From assembly GCF_001307805.1 (NCBI RefSeq), contig NZ_CP013862.1, forward strand, positions 3,224,001-3,288,000: DNA of 64,000 nucleotides. The letters are read 5' to 3'. Of this stretch, positions 18,095-26,835 are shown one piece after another. This DNA comes from Lentibacillus amyloliquefaciens. Its GTDB lineage: Bacteria > Bacillota > Bacilli > Bacillales > Amphibacillaceae. Made by a program: the position numbers and the translations under genes. The notes beneath the pieces were generated by a model. It had not been told where the DNA came from and did not search any database. It saw nothing but the letters and a program-made list of their open reading frames with translations. The first letter of the stretch is position 1, and each line of letters starts with the position of its first letter.

Positions 18095-18142
18095 CTGGTC
18101 ATCTCGGTTTCTTGCAATATAAGAAACCGAGATTTTGACCAG
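18095..18142 (+). other. Stable mRNA hairpin between gatB and gatC
   Basis: CTGGTCATCTCGGTTTCTT pairs with AAGAAACCGAGATTTTGACCAG, leaving a short loop. No T run follows, so it is more likely a processing or stability element setting the A/B versus C ratio than a terminator. Confidence 0.6.
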
Positions 18143-18162
18143 ATAGAAGTGGGGGAGGAAGA

Positions 18163-19422
18163 ATGCAAGCATTTGTCGATTTTATACAAGGCTTTTTGGA
18201 CCTTGGAGCAACTGTCATATTACCTGTTGTTATATTCATACTGGGAATGTTATTTGGTCAGAAACCAGGTAAAGCCTTCCGTTCCGGTTTAACGATCGGG
18301 GTAGCATTTGTTGGTATTTTCCTAGTTGTCGACTTGCTGGTCAATAACTTAGGACCGGCAGCGCAAGGGATGGTTGACCGGCTGGGTGTTGAACTGAATG
18401 TTATTGACGTTGGCTGGCCTGCCACATCATCGATTGCTTGGGCGTCTGCAGTGGCGGCATTTATTATTCCGCTAGGCTTAGTTGTAAACGTTGCCATGCT
18501 GCTGACCAAAACAACAAAGACGATGAACGTGGATATTTGGAACTTTTGGCACTATACCTTTATGGCAGCGGTCGTCTACACGATTTCAGGAAGTATGGTT
18601 CAAGGGTTAATCGCAGCGGTGATTTTCCAGATTGTTGCACTTAAAGTGGCCGACTGGACAGCCCCGATGGTCAGCGATTTCTATGAACTGCCGGGCGTTT
18701 CAATTGCAACGGGCAGTACTATCTCCTATGCACCAGGCATTTGGCTGGTACAATTGATTCAAAAGATTCCCGGCCTGAACAAATTAAATGCAGACCCGGA
18801 TACAATTCAAAAGCGGTTTGGAATATTTGGTGAATCAATTTTCATCGGATTGTTTTTAGGTGCAGCAATTGGTGCGTTAGCAGGCTATAGCGTAGGGGAT
18901 ATTATCGACATTGGGATGTCAATGGCAGCTGTTATGGTGTTAATGCCTAAAATGGTTAAAATCCTGATGGAAGGGCTAATGCCTGTTTCCGAGTCTGCAC
19001 GTGAGTGGCTAAACAAACACTTCGGAGACAAAGAAATTTATATTGGACTTGACGCGGCTGTATTATTGGGACACCCTTCCGTTATTTCAACCGCATTGAT
19101 TCTCGTTCCAATCACGGTATTGCTGGCGGTTATTCTGCCGGGCAACGCATTGCTTCCATTCGGAGATCTGGCTACGATTCCGTTTGTGGTTGCATTTATC
19201 GTAGGTGCAGCAAGAGGTAATATTGTTCACTCAGTCATCGTCGGTACCATCATGATTGCATTATCGCTTTACATGGCAACTGATATCGCCAACGTCTTTA
19301 CACAAATGGCTCAGAATGCTGAATTCGATATGCCTGAAGGGTCTGCTAAGATTTCAAGTATTGACCAGGGTGGTAACTTAATTAACTGGATTATTTGGCG
19401 ATTCTTTGAACTATTTAACTGA
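18163..19422 (+). CDS. gatC: PTS EIIC component, galactitol type
   Basis: A 419-aa integral membrane permease with about ten hydrophobic segments, the usual length for GatC. Typical pieces are VILPVVIFILGMLFGQKPGKAF, NFWHYTFMAAVVYTISGS and GLDAAVLLGHPSVISTALIL. GGGGGAGG precedes the ATG. It imports a polyol with phosphorylation through EIIA and EIIB. Two dehydrogenases and an aldolase follow in the same direction. Confidence 0.92.
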   Translation: MQAFVDFIQGFLDLGATVILPVVIFILGMLFGQKPGKAFRSGLTIGVAFVGIFLVVDLLVNNLGPAAQGMVDRLGVELNVIDVGWPATSSIAWASAVAAFIIPLGLVVNVAMLLTKTTKTMNVDIWNFWHYTFMAAVVYTISGSMVQGLIAAVIFQIVALKVADWTAPMVSDFYELPGVSIATGSTISYAPGIWLVQLIQKIPGLNKLNADPDTIQKRFGIFGESIFIGLFLGAAIGALAGYSVGDIIDIGMSMAAVMVLMPKMVKILMEGLMPVSESAREWLNKHFGDKEIYIGLDAAVLLGHPSVISTALILVPITVLLAVILPGNALLPFGDLATIPFVVAFIVGAARGNIVHSVIVGTIMIALSLYMATDIANVFTQMAQNAEFDMPEGSAKISSIDQGGNLINWIIWRFFELFN

Positions 19423-19482
19423 GTCAATTCCTCTAACGGTGTCAAACTGCCTGTGTAATAGAACATGAAGGAGGAAACATCA

Positions 19483-20514
19483 ATGAAAGCATTAGTTAAA
19501 ACAGAACTTGGTTTCGGCAATTTGGAACTGCAAGACGTCGAAGAGCCAAAGCCGGGAAAAGGCCAAGTGAAAATAGAAGTGAAATATGCCGGTATCTGCG
19601 GCTCTGATATTCACACCTATGAAGGTCATTACAAAGTTGCAGCACCTGTAACATTAGGACATGAATTTGCCGGCGAAGTAGTGGAAGTCGGAGAAGGCGT
19701 CACAGATTATAAACCAGGTGATCGTGTCACATCTGAAACAACCTTTTATATTTGCGGCGAATGTGAATACTGCAAAGCTGGTGATTACAATCTATGCAAC
19801 CACCGCAAAGGATTGGGAACCCAGCAGAATGGCGGTTTTGCCAAGTATTTGATTGCCCGGAAAGACAGTCTTCATCATCTGCCGGCAAATGTCAGCTATA
19901 AAGAAGCTGCTATGACAGAACCGCTGGCATGCACGCACCATGCTGTTGATAAAACAGAAATTAATGACGGTGACATTGCTGTTGTGATTGGTCCGGGGCC
20001 GATCGGACTCTTTACGGCACAGGTTGCTAAAAGCCGCGGAGCAAAAGTGATTGTTACCGGCCTTACGAATGACAAAGTACGGCTTGAAAAAGCGGAAGAA
20101 CTGGGTCTTGACTATGTCGCTAACACTCAGGAACAAGATGTTAAAGAACTTGTTAACAGCTTGACTGACGGTTACGGGGCAGATCTTGTGTTTGAATGTT
20201 CCGGCGCTGTGCCTGCTGCCAAACAGGGACTTGATCTATTGCGTAAAAAAGGCCAGTACGCGCAGGTTGGTATTTTCCCTGAAGCGGTTGTTCAATTCGA
20301 TATGGAAAAAGTGATTCAAAAAGAAATCCGTGTAGCCGGAAGCCGAAGTCAGAAGCCGGCAGATTGGGACCCGTCATTGGAATTGATCAACAATGGATCA
20401 GTTAACGCAAAAGATATGGTGACCCACGAATTTGATATTTCCCAATGGGATGAAGGATACAAGGCTATTAAAGACGGTGAAGCCATCAAAGTTTTATTGA
20501 CACCTATCGATTAA
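19483..20514 (+). CDS. Zinc-dependent polyol(-phosphate) dehydrogenase, MDR family
   Basis: A 343-aa protein. The ATG at 19483 has AAGGAGG upstream; the ATG at 19465 has none. Catalytic zinc ligands are in GICGSDIHTYEGHY and GHEFAGEV. The structural zinc motif is CGECEYCKAGDYNLC, and the NAD-binding loop is VVIGPGPIGLF. It resembles sorbitol/threonine dehydrogenases. As part of the Gat-type PTS operon it probably oxidises the imported polyol phosphate to a ketose phosphate. The exact substrate is not readable. Confidence 0.85.
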   Translation: MKALVKTELGFGNLELQDVEEPKPGKGQVKIEVKYAGICGSDIHTYEGHYKVAAPVTLGHEFAGEVVEVGEGVTDYKPGDRVTSETTFYICGECEYCKAGDYNLCNHRKGLGTQQNGGFAKYLIARKDSLHHLPANVSYKEAAMTEPLACTHHAVDKTEINDGDIAVVIGPGPIGLFTAQVAKSRGAKVIVTGLTNDKVRLEKAEELGLDYVANTQEQDVKELVNSLTDGYGADLVFECSGAVPAAKQGLDLLRKKGQYAQVGIFPEAVVQFDMEKVIQKEIRVAGSRSQKPADWDPSLELINNGSVNAKDMVTHEFDISQWDEGYKAIKDGEAIKVLLTPID

Positions 20515-20539
20515 AATTTCCGAAAGTGAGCTGATAGCA

Positions 20540-21211
20540 ATGGAAAATCAGGAGCTTACTGAGATGATTGACTATACGCTTTTAAAGCCAACTGTAAGCA
20601 AGGCAGATATAAAAGATTTTTGTCAGGAAGCAATCGATTATGGATTTAAAACGGTTTTCGTCAATCCGTATTATGTACCCCTTGCTCATAAATTGTTATC
20701 ACTCCACGGCATTAAAGTCGGTGCACCGATTGGCTTCTCACTGGGCGGGGCCACTACACAGACGAAGGTTGCTGAAACAAAAGACGCTATTAAAAACGGA
20801 GCCGAAGAAATCGATATGCTGATTAATCTCGGTGCCTTGAAGTCACAGGAATACGATGTTGTGAAACATGATATTTCAGAAGTTGTTAAAGCATCTGAAG
20901 GCTTGACGACCAAAGTGATTATTGAAAATGGACTATTGAATCATGACGAGAAAATAACAGCGGCCAAGCTGATTGTGGAAGCAGGCGCTGACTTTGTCAA
21001 AACGGCTACAGGCTTTAATGGCGGTGGTGCAACGGTTGAAGATGTGAAACTGCTCCGCTCTGTTGTGGGAGAAAACTTCGGCGTCAAAGCAGCCGGCGGT
21101 GTTCGCACATATGAAGATGCTCTTGCTATCGTCGGCGCAGGAGCCGACCGGATTGGTGCCAGCGGTGCAATTGCCATCGTCACAGGCGGCACATCAGAAG
21201 AAGCTTATTAA
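20540..21211 (+). CDS. deoC: Deoxyribose-phosphate aldolase family protein
   Basis: A 223-aa TIM-barrel class I aldolase. The Schiff-base lysine is K154 in FVKTATGFNGGGAT. The second lysine is in VKAAGGVRTYEDA, and the aspartate in EEIDMLINLGALKS is also conserved. DERA splits 2-deoxyribose 5-phosphate to acetaldehyde and glyceraldehyde 3-phosphate. No deoxynucleoside genes are near. The gene sits in a polyol PTS operon, so the natural substrate may be another deoxy-sugar phosphate. The symbol names the family, not a proven reaction. Confidence 0.85.
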   Translation: MENQELTEMIDYTLLKPTVSKADIKDFCQEAIDYGFKTVFVNPYYVPLAHKLLSLHGIKVGAPIGFSLGGATTQTKVAETKDAIKNGAEEIDMLINLGALKSQEYDVVKHDISEVVKASEGLTTKVIIENGLLNHDEKITAAKLIVEAGADFVKTATGFNGGGATVEDVKLLRSVVGENFGVKAAGGVRTYEDALAIVGAGADRIGASGAIAIVTGGTSEEAY

Positions 21212-21216
21212 ATACC

Positions 21217-21243
21217 GGGACATGGGGTCTGACCCCATGTCCC
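21217..21243. repeat. Perfect palindrome (GGGGTC/GACCCC class)
   Basis: Thirteen-nt arms GGGACATGGGGTC and GACCCCATGTCCC flank a single T, directly after the deoC stop codon. There is no T run. Related GACCCC motifs occur at 57039-57080 and 57467-57480, so this appears to be a small dispersed palindrome rather than a terminator. Confidence 0.7.
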
Positions 21244-21262
21244 ACAAGAAAAGAGGGTTAAT

Positions 21263-21418
21263 ATGGTTGATGCGATGCTGGAATTTATGTTGGGACCCTT
21301 ACGCGGAATAAGTGATTTTTACCTCGATTATCAAATCTATTTTAATACAGTTATCGTAGGATTCGCCTTATACAAAATATTGTTCAATAAAAAGAAAGCA
21401 CAGGAATCAACAAACTAA
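21263..21418 (+). CDS. Small predicted membrane protein (51 aa)
   Basis: ATG at 21263 with AGAGGG about 9 nt upstream, ending at the TAA at 21416-21418. The product begins MVDAMLEFMLGPLRGISDFY, then has one hydrophobic segment (FNTVIVGFALYKILF) and a lysine-rich tail. It lies co-directionally between deoC and the second dehydrogenase. The amphipathic start and single membrane helix are protein-like. I do not recognise the family; it could be an accessory peptide of the PTS permease. Confidence 0.6.
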   Translation: MVDAMLEFMLGPLRGISDFYLDYQIYFNTVIVGFALYKILFNKKKAQESTN

Positions 21419-21442
21419 CCAGAATTTGAAAGGGTGATAGAA

Positions 21443-22495
21443 ATGAGATCCCTTAATCTATACGGTGAACAGGATATCCGTTTTGAAGAATCACGAGACC
21501 CCGTCATTGAAAGCGGGGATGATGTCATCATTAAAGTAAAATCGGTCGGCATTTGCGGATCAGATATTTCACGCTATAAAAAGCTGGGACCGTATGTGGA
21601 AGGCATGACGTTCGGCCATGAATTTTCAGGCGAAGTGACAGCGGTTGGCGACAATGCAATTGGCTTTAAGAAAGGCGATTGTGTCACAGGCTGTCCGGCA
21701 TTTTATTGCGGCAAATGTGAAAGCTGTCAGAAAGGTGAGCTTGCCCGCTGTGAAAATCTCCATGTCATTGGTGCATGGCGCCCGGGTTCTTATGCGGAGT
21801 ATGTCAAGCTTCCGGCTGAAAATGTGATTCATCTTCCTGATAATGTGGATTATGACACTGCTGCAATGGTTGAACCATCATCAGTTGTTGCCCACGGATT
21901 TTACAAAACAAGTATCCAGCCTGGAGCAGAGGTAGCCATTATGGGCTGTGGCAGCATTGGTCTGCTTGCTGTACAATGGGCCAAAATCTTCGGTGCCAAA
22001 AAAGTGTATGCGATTGATATTGATAACACGAAACTGGAAGTCGCCGGAGAAGTCGGTGCTGATGTTCTGATCAACTCCATGGAAAAACCGCCACACGAGC
22101 AGATTGCGGAACACACTGACGGCAAGGGTGTTGACTTGGCAGTCGAATCGGCAGGATCACCGATTACGTCCGCGCAAGTGTTTGCTTTGCCGAAAAAAGG
22201 CGGAGAAGTTGTCTTTATGGGTATCCCTTATGCGGATATCAATATCGAGCGTTTCTATTTTGAGCGGATTGTCCGGAATGAACTCCGAGTGCTTGGCTCC
22301 TGGAATGCCATATCCTCGCCGTTCCCCGGAAAAGAATGGACATCCTCTGTCCACTATATGAGCACAGGCCAGATCAATGTCCAACCGATGATTTCCCATC
22401 GATTGAAATTGGAAGAGGGTCCTGAAACCTTTGATAACCTAATTAATCGCAAAGGGAATTATGTGAAAGTGTTGTTTCATCCGGAAGAGGGTTAG
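21443..22495 (+). CDS. Zinc-dependent dehydrogenase, galactitol-1-phosphate 5-dehydrogenase-like
   Basis: A 350-aa MDR enzyme (ATG 21443 with GAAAGGGTG upstream). Zinc ligands are in GICGSDISRY and FGHEFSGEV, the structural zinc in CGKCESCQKGELARC, and the NAD loop is IMGCGSIGLLAVQWAK. The C-terminal half (RNELRVLGSWNAISSPFPGKEW) is typical of GatD-like enzymes. It is the last gene of the Gat-type operon and gives a second oxidation step or a second substrate. A repeat element begins 2 nt after its stop. Confidence 0.87.
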   Translation: MRSLNLYGEQDIRFEESRDPVIESGDDVIIKVKSVGICGSDISRYKKLGPYVEGMTFGHEFSGEVTAVGDNAIGFKKGDCVTGCPAFYCGKCESCQKGELARCENLHVIGAWRPGSYAEYVKLPAENVIHLPDNVDYDTAAMVEPSSVVAHGFYKTSIQPGAEVAIMGCGSIGLLAVQWAKIFGAKKVYAIDIDNTKLEVAGEVGADVLINSMEKPPHEQIAEHTDGKGVDLAVESAGSPITSAQVFALPKKGGEVVFMGIPYADINIERFYFERIVRNELRVLGSWNAISSPFPGKEWTSSVHYMSTGQINVQPMISHRLKLEEGPETFDNLINRKGNYVKVLFHPEEG

Positions 22496-22497
22496 GA

Positions 22498-22730
22498 GGC
22501 TTGGACAAAAGTATTTTTATTACAGGAAAATCCGAACTTAAGAACGAGTATATAACCGCTCCGGAAATATACTCCGCTTTCCGGGGGCGGCCGATGAGCC
22601 TCCTCGTGCTGACGCACTCCGGGGTCTCATCCAGGCCTCTGCTCCCCAGGAGTCTCCGTATATTTCCTCCGCTAAAGTCGTCTATCGTTCATCTTTAGAA
22701 CTGATCGATTTAGTTCTGTCCAAGACTCCC
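22498..22730. repeat. MITE-like element with GGCTTGGACAAAA ends
   Basis: Ends GGCTTGGACAAAA and TTCTGTCCAAGACTCC are inverted. The interior has the GGAAATATACTCCGCTTTCC ... GTCTCATCCAGGCCTCTG ... GGAGTCTCC core shared with 42985-43223 and, inverted, with 31836-32150. It starts immediately after the dehydrogenase stop codon. No gene inside. Confidence 0.75.
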
Positions 22731-22752
22731 AGGACAATATAATTGCTGCATC

Positions 22753-22777
22753 AGCGTCCCGAGTGGGCGCTTTTTTT
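22753..22777 (+). terminator. Rho-independent terminator
   Basis: AGCGTCC pairs with GGGCGCT, followed by a seven-T run. It closes the gat-type operon downstream of the inserted element. Confidence 0.75.
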
Positions 22778-22796
22778 GTTGTTCAATTAAGCACTG

Positions 22797-22859
22797 TTGA
22801 CGCAGGGAAGAATACACTTTATGATATATTACAAAAGTAACATTAAAAAACAAATGTAA
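22797..22859 (+). promoter_or_regulatory. Promoter of sorC-1 with SorC-type operator (site A)
   Basis: TTGACG (22797-22802), a 17-nt spacer and TATGAT (22820-22825). Just downstream, 22829-22859 has outer arms TTACAAAAGTAAC and GAACAAATGTAA-like (AACAAATGTAA). It differs from the site at 32241-32271 at only three of 31 positions. The placement fits autoregulation. Confidence 0.75.
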
Positions 22860-22893
22860 CATTCTAATAAAAATCAAAGAAAAGAGCGATCAC

Positions 22894-23835
22894 ATGTTAA
22901 GTTGGGAAGAACGCCGCCTAATGGTGAAAGTAGCTAAATTGTATTATTTTGAGGGGTGGACACAGGCGCAGATTGCTGCAAAGAATAATGTCTCAAGGCC
23001 TGTGATATCAAAACTCTTGAACAATGCCAAAAAAGAAGGTCTGGTGGAGATTTACATAAAAGATGAAACGGTTCATACCGTTGATCTTGAGCAAAAACTC
23101 GAGAAGATGTATGACCTCGATGAAGTGATTGTTGTCTCAACTGCCGGTTATGATCCAGTGATGGTGAAGCGGCAGCTCGGTAAAACGGCTGCGGCTTATG
23201 TGGGGAAAAAATTGCAAAACGTGAAAAGTGTCGGGATTTCCTGGGGGACAACACTTTTATCCCTCGTTGAAGAATATCCGTATGAACGACGGGATGATAT
23301 TCAAATAGTTCCGATTGTGGGCGGAATGGGGACGAAGGATGTTCATATTCATTCAAATCAGCTTGCGTTTCATCTCGCCCAGAAGATGAACACGTCCTGT
23401 TCCTACCTTTATGCGCCGGCTATGGTTGAATCGGATGATTTAAAAGAAAGGCTCGTCAATTCCAAGGATATCGCCCACGTTCTTGATAAAGCGCGTAATG
23501 TGGATATGGCGTTAGTCAGTATTGGGACACCTTATAAAAGTTCTACCATGAAATCGATCGGCTATTTGGACGATGATGATATTAATTCGTTGAGCAAGGC
23601 AGGTGCTGTGGGTGATATCAGTTCACGGTTTTTTGACGCAGCCGGGGAGGAAATAGATCATCCCTTGAACAATCAAGTTATTGGGCTCAACTTAGAAGAA
23701 ATCAAAAACATCCCGCAAGTCATCGGGGTTGTCGAAGGGTCGTACAAGCTGGATAGTATTGAAGCAGCTTTACGGGGCGGTTACCTGGATATACTCATTA
23801 TTGATGATCAAACGGCTCAGGCTTTGATCCAATAA
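22894..23835 (+). CDS. SorC/DeoR-family sugar-responsive transcriptional regulator (paralogue 1)
   Basis: A 313-aa protein with an N-terminal helix-turn-helix (about residues 10-55, YYFEGWTQAQIAAKNNVSRPVISKLL) and a sugar-binding SorC domain (about 60-310, SVGISWGTTLLSLVEEYP and PIVGGMGTKDVHIHSNQLAF). It is closely similar to the protein at 26836, including IYIKDETVHTV next to the HTH. Family members bind phosphorylated sugars. The operator at its own promoter recurs at four other promoters nearby, so one or both paralogues control that set. Confidence 0.9.
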   Translation: MLSWEERRLMVKVAKLYYFEGWTQAQIAAKNNVSRPVISKLLNNAKKEGLVEIYIKDETVHTVDLEQKLEKMYDLDEVIVVSTAGYDPVMVKRQLGKTAAAYVGKKLQNVKSVGISWGTTLLSLVEEYPYERRDDIQIVPIVGGMGTKDVHIHSNQLAFHLAQKMNTSCSYLYAPAMVESDDLKERLVNSKDIAHVLDKARNVDMALVSIGTPYKSSTMKSIGYLDDDDINSLSKAGAVGDISSRFFDAAGEEIDHPLNNQVIGLNLEEIKNIPQVIGVVEGSYKLDSIEAALRGGYLDILIIDDQTAQALIQ

Positions 23836-23852
23836 TGACAACATACAAAAGA

Positions 23853-23892
23853 GCGAAAACGCTGGTAAAACCAGTGTTTTCGCCTATTATTT
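23853..23892. terminator. Bidirectional terminator between sorC-1 and the minus-strand dehydrogenase
   Basis: GCGAAAACGCTGGT pairs perfectly with ACCAGTGTTTTCGC around a 3-nt loop and is followed by T-rich sequence. Confidence 0.9.
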
Positions 23893-24951
23893 TTAAACAA
23901 GCTTTCGATCTCGCTCGCCTGGCTTCACGACACATTTCAGTCCTTCTTTGCTGAGTGCCGTTTGGAATGCTTTTTCCGTATCCTCTAATGTAAATGTATG
24001 CGTTATAAATGATGAAAAGTCAAGCAGACCTTCGTCAATCCATTTCACAGCTTCCATGTGAAGATACCGCGGTGCACCGTGCGTTCCGACCACTTTCAAT
24101 TGTTTATATATAAAATGGTTGGTGTTAATTGGATTTTCAGTCACCGGTTTAATCCCGGCGAACAATAACACTTTACCGGTAGTGCGTGCGACTTCCAGCG
24201 ATTCGCGCTGTGCATCCGCAGACGGGGCGGTGACGATAACGGTATCAGCTCCGAGTCTGTCTGTTGCCGCTTTTACTTTTTCTGTGGTATTTTCAGCCGA
24301 TGGGTCAATCACCAAGTCAGCCCCGGCTTCTTTCGCTTTTTGCTGCCGGGTTTTAGAACGCTGGACAGCGATGACTTTGGCGGCTCCCATTCGTTTTAAA
24401 GCAGCGATGTACATGCAGCCGATAGCGCCTGCTCCGTAGACGACCACTGTTTCACCAGGCTTGGTGCCCACTTCATCCAACCCGCTGAGCACACAGGAAA
24501 AAGGTTCAGATAAACTGGCAAGCTCGTATGACGTTGCATCAGCAATTTTTTGAATTGATCCGTTCTGCACGAATTTTTTTGGAAGCACGACGTATTCTGC
24601 AAAACCGCCGTCTGCCTGATAACCCATTGAATGGCCTTTGATACAGTGATGGCCTTCGTTCTGCTGGCAATAAATACATTCGCCGCACGGGATATGCGCA
24701 CCGAGTGTTACTCTGTCACCGGGCTTAAAACGCGTCACCCGCTCACCTGTTTCCACGACTTCTCCGGCAATCTCATGCCCAATAACACGCGGGTAATCAA
24801 TCCGGTCATCGCCATGGTTGTAAACTCTCAAATCTGAGCCACACACACCGATGGCATGCACTTTTAATAAGATTTCATCCTGATTAATAGCCGGAACGTC
24901 ACGTTTTTGTAGTTCCAATTGCTGTTTGCCGGTCAGGGCGATTGCTTGCAT
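23893..24951 (-). CDS. Zinc-dependent dehydrogenase, MDR family (third in window)
   Basis: A 352-aa protein. The ATG at 24951 (MQAIALTG) has AAGGGGG upstream; the frame open to 24975 has no site. Zinc ligands are in GVCGSDLRVY and IGHEIAGEV, the structural zinc in CGECIYCQQNEGHHC, and the NAD loop is VVYGAGAIGCMY. Its start lies 24 nt after the GlpD-like gene, so both form one operon with the SorC-type operator at 26695. It probably oxidises a polyol or polyol phosphate. Confidence 0.87.
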   Translation of the reverse strand: MQAIALTGKQQLELQKRDVPAINQDEILLKVHAIGVCGSDLRVYNHGDDRIDYPRVIGHEIAGEVVETGERVTRFKPGDRVTLGAHIPCGECIYCQQNEGHHCIKGHSMGYQADGGFAEYVVLPKKFVQNGSIQKIADATSYELASLSEPFSCVLSGLDEVGTKPGETVVVYGAGAIGCMYIAALKRMGAAKVIAVQRSKTRQQKAKEAGADLVIDPSAENTTEKVKAATDRLGADTVIVTAPSADAQRESLEVARTTGKVLLFAGIKPVTENPINTNHFIYKQLKVVGTHGAPRYLHMEAVKWIDEGLLDFSSFITHTFTLEDTEKAFQTALSKEGLKCVVKPGERDRKLV

Positions 24952-24975
24952 AGACTTTTTCCCCCTTAAGATCAA

Positions 24976-26627
24976 TTATTCCTGCTGAAATGTTAATGCT
25001 TTCTCAATGAGATATTCCATATTGCCCACCTGCTTTTGCCTTGTTTCAAAGTCCCATTCGAGCGCTGACTGCATTTCATCGGCTGCCGTTTCCATTGTCC
25101 GCCTTACTTTATCAAGGTCGAATAATAGATAGCTTGTGCGCCGGTCATAAAAATCAGCAAGTGATGCAGCCATTTCATATTCAACAGCGTATCGTGCCTC
25201 GGCAGCTACATTGCGCTGTTCATCATCGTTGTACAGGTCATCGAAATCTTTAATTATTTTTAAAATTTTTTCTGTATTGCTTCCATACCGTGTTACATAC
25301 GCTTGAATGATTTCTTTGGTCAGTCGCAAGTGACTGTATTGTTCATGCAGTTGATCAATCAGTGCTGTCATGTCTTTTTTGGATGTGAAATTGCCGCCCG
25401 AAAATTTCACACGGTCAGTATTTGAAGGCGTTGGTTTTTGTTTCTCGCGCTTCTCAATGTATTGCATGACGCGCTCAGCCATTTTGCGATAGCCGGTAAG
25501 TTTGCCCCCGGCAATCGTAATTAAACCGCTGTCGGATTCAAAAATCTCATCATGCCGTGATAGCTCGGATGGTTTATCCCCGTCTTTGCCAATCAATGGT
25601 CTGACACCTGCCCAGCTTGATGTGACATCATCGACGCCCAAGTCCAGCGATGGGAAAATGGCATGCAAACAGTCTAGCAAATAGTCTGCTTCTGCACGTT
25701 TGACATGAATATCATCCATATTGTCATGATAGAGTGATTCCGTTGAACCGACGAACGTCTTGTCACCTCTTGGAATGACAGCAATCATGCGCCCTTTATG
25801 CTGAAAGTAAGTGGATGAGGCGACAGGCAGCTTGTCATAATCGAAAACAATATGAATCCCTTTGGCGAGCACCATATATTTTCCGGTGACAGGCCGGTCT
25901 TTTTCGCGTACTTTATCAACCCATGGCCCAGCTGCGTTGACGACGTGTGTCGCCTGGATTGTGAATGATTGTTCGCCGATCCGATCGCGAGCAACGACAC
26001 CTTTGATCCGGTTGTTTTCATCTTTTAATACATCGGTCATTTCTGCATAATTCAGAATCGAAGCGCCTTTTTCAGCAGCAGTTTTGGCTGCTTCCATCGT
26101 CAGCCGGCTGTCATCTGTCCGGTATTCAACATAGATGCCGCTTCCTTTGACTGTTTTTGGGTTAAATAATGGCTCCCGCTTTAATGTTTGCCGTTTTGTG
26201 TATAGTTTGTGGCGTTCGGGTTTTTCGACGCCTGCGAGCCGGTCATAAACCGTGAGGCCAGCTTTTAATGTCGCTAAGTTGTAGGATTCTTTTTTGACAA
26301 TTGGAAAATTCATGTTAATCGGGTAGACAAGGTGACGTGCATTGTTATAAACAATTGCCCGTTCTTGACCCGTTTCTCGCACCACAGGGAAATCTAGTTT
26401 TTGAAGATATTTAAGCCCGCCGTGAATGAGCTTGCCGGAGCGGCTGCTCGTGCCGGATGCGAAGTCTTTTCGCTCAATTAAAGCCACATTCATCCCCGTG
26501 TTGCGGCATCGAGAGCGATTCCGCTTCCGGTAATGCCGCCCCCAATAACTAATACATCAAAGTGCTCCTTTTCCATTTCCGTTATGGCCGTACTTCGGAT
26601 AGTAGAAGAAAATGTGCTGTTCCCCAT
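24976..26627 (-). pseudogene. glpD: Aerobic glycerol-3-phosphate dehydrogenase-like flavoprotein, frameshifted
   Basis: The N-terminus starts at the ATG at 26627 (GGGGTG upstream) and carries the FAD motif DVLVIGGGITGSGIALDAATRG. It meets a stop near 26493. The frame starting there continues MNVALIERKDFASGTSSRSGKLIHGG. One base added to the G run (about 26494-26500) joins them into about 551 aa, the normal GlpD length. The body has GPWVDKV, FVGSTESLYH, SSWAGVRPLI and GGKLTGYRKMAE. GlpD oxidises glycerol 3-phosphate to DHAP and passes electrons to quinone. EryB of Brucella is a related polyol-phosphate enzyme, and the operon context favours a similar role. Confidence 0.85.
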
Positions 26628-26694
26628 TTTTACACCCCATCTGTTTTACTTTTTGTCTGAAGATGCCGGCTTGAGCCAGCAAAGAATTAGTAGT

Positions 26695-26768
26695 TTACAA
26701 TTGTAATCTATCAAATCATTTGTAAAAGCTTGTAATTTTAGTATATTGCTTTTAAAATAGTAAGTCAA
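26695..26768 (-). promoter_or_regulatory. Promoter of the glpD-like operon with SorC-type operator (site E)
   Basis: On the minus strand TTGACT (26763-26768), a 17-nt spacer and TATACT (26740-26745). Downstream of the -10, at 26695-26725, lies a 31-bp site whose plus-strand arms are TTACAATTGTAA and CATTTGTAA. It has the same length and outer arms as sites A and D. Confidence 0.72.
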
Positions 26769-26835
26769 TAAAGGGCTTACATATTAATAGTTTTGAAACA
26801 TCAACAACGATTGGAAACGTCAGGGGGGAAAAGTA

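Noticed and set aside
22501..22698. 65-aa frame after the second dehydrogenase
   Set aside because: It lies inside the repeat element; no start support.
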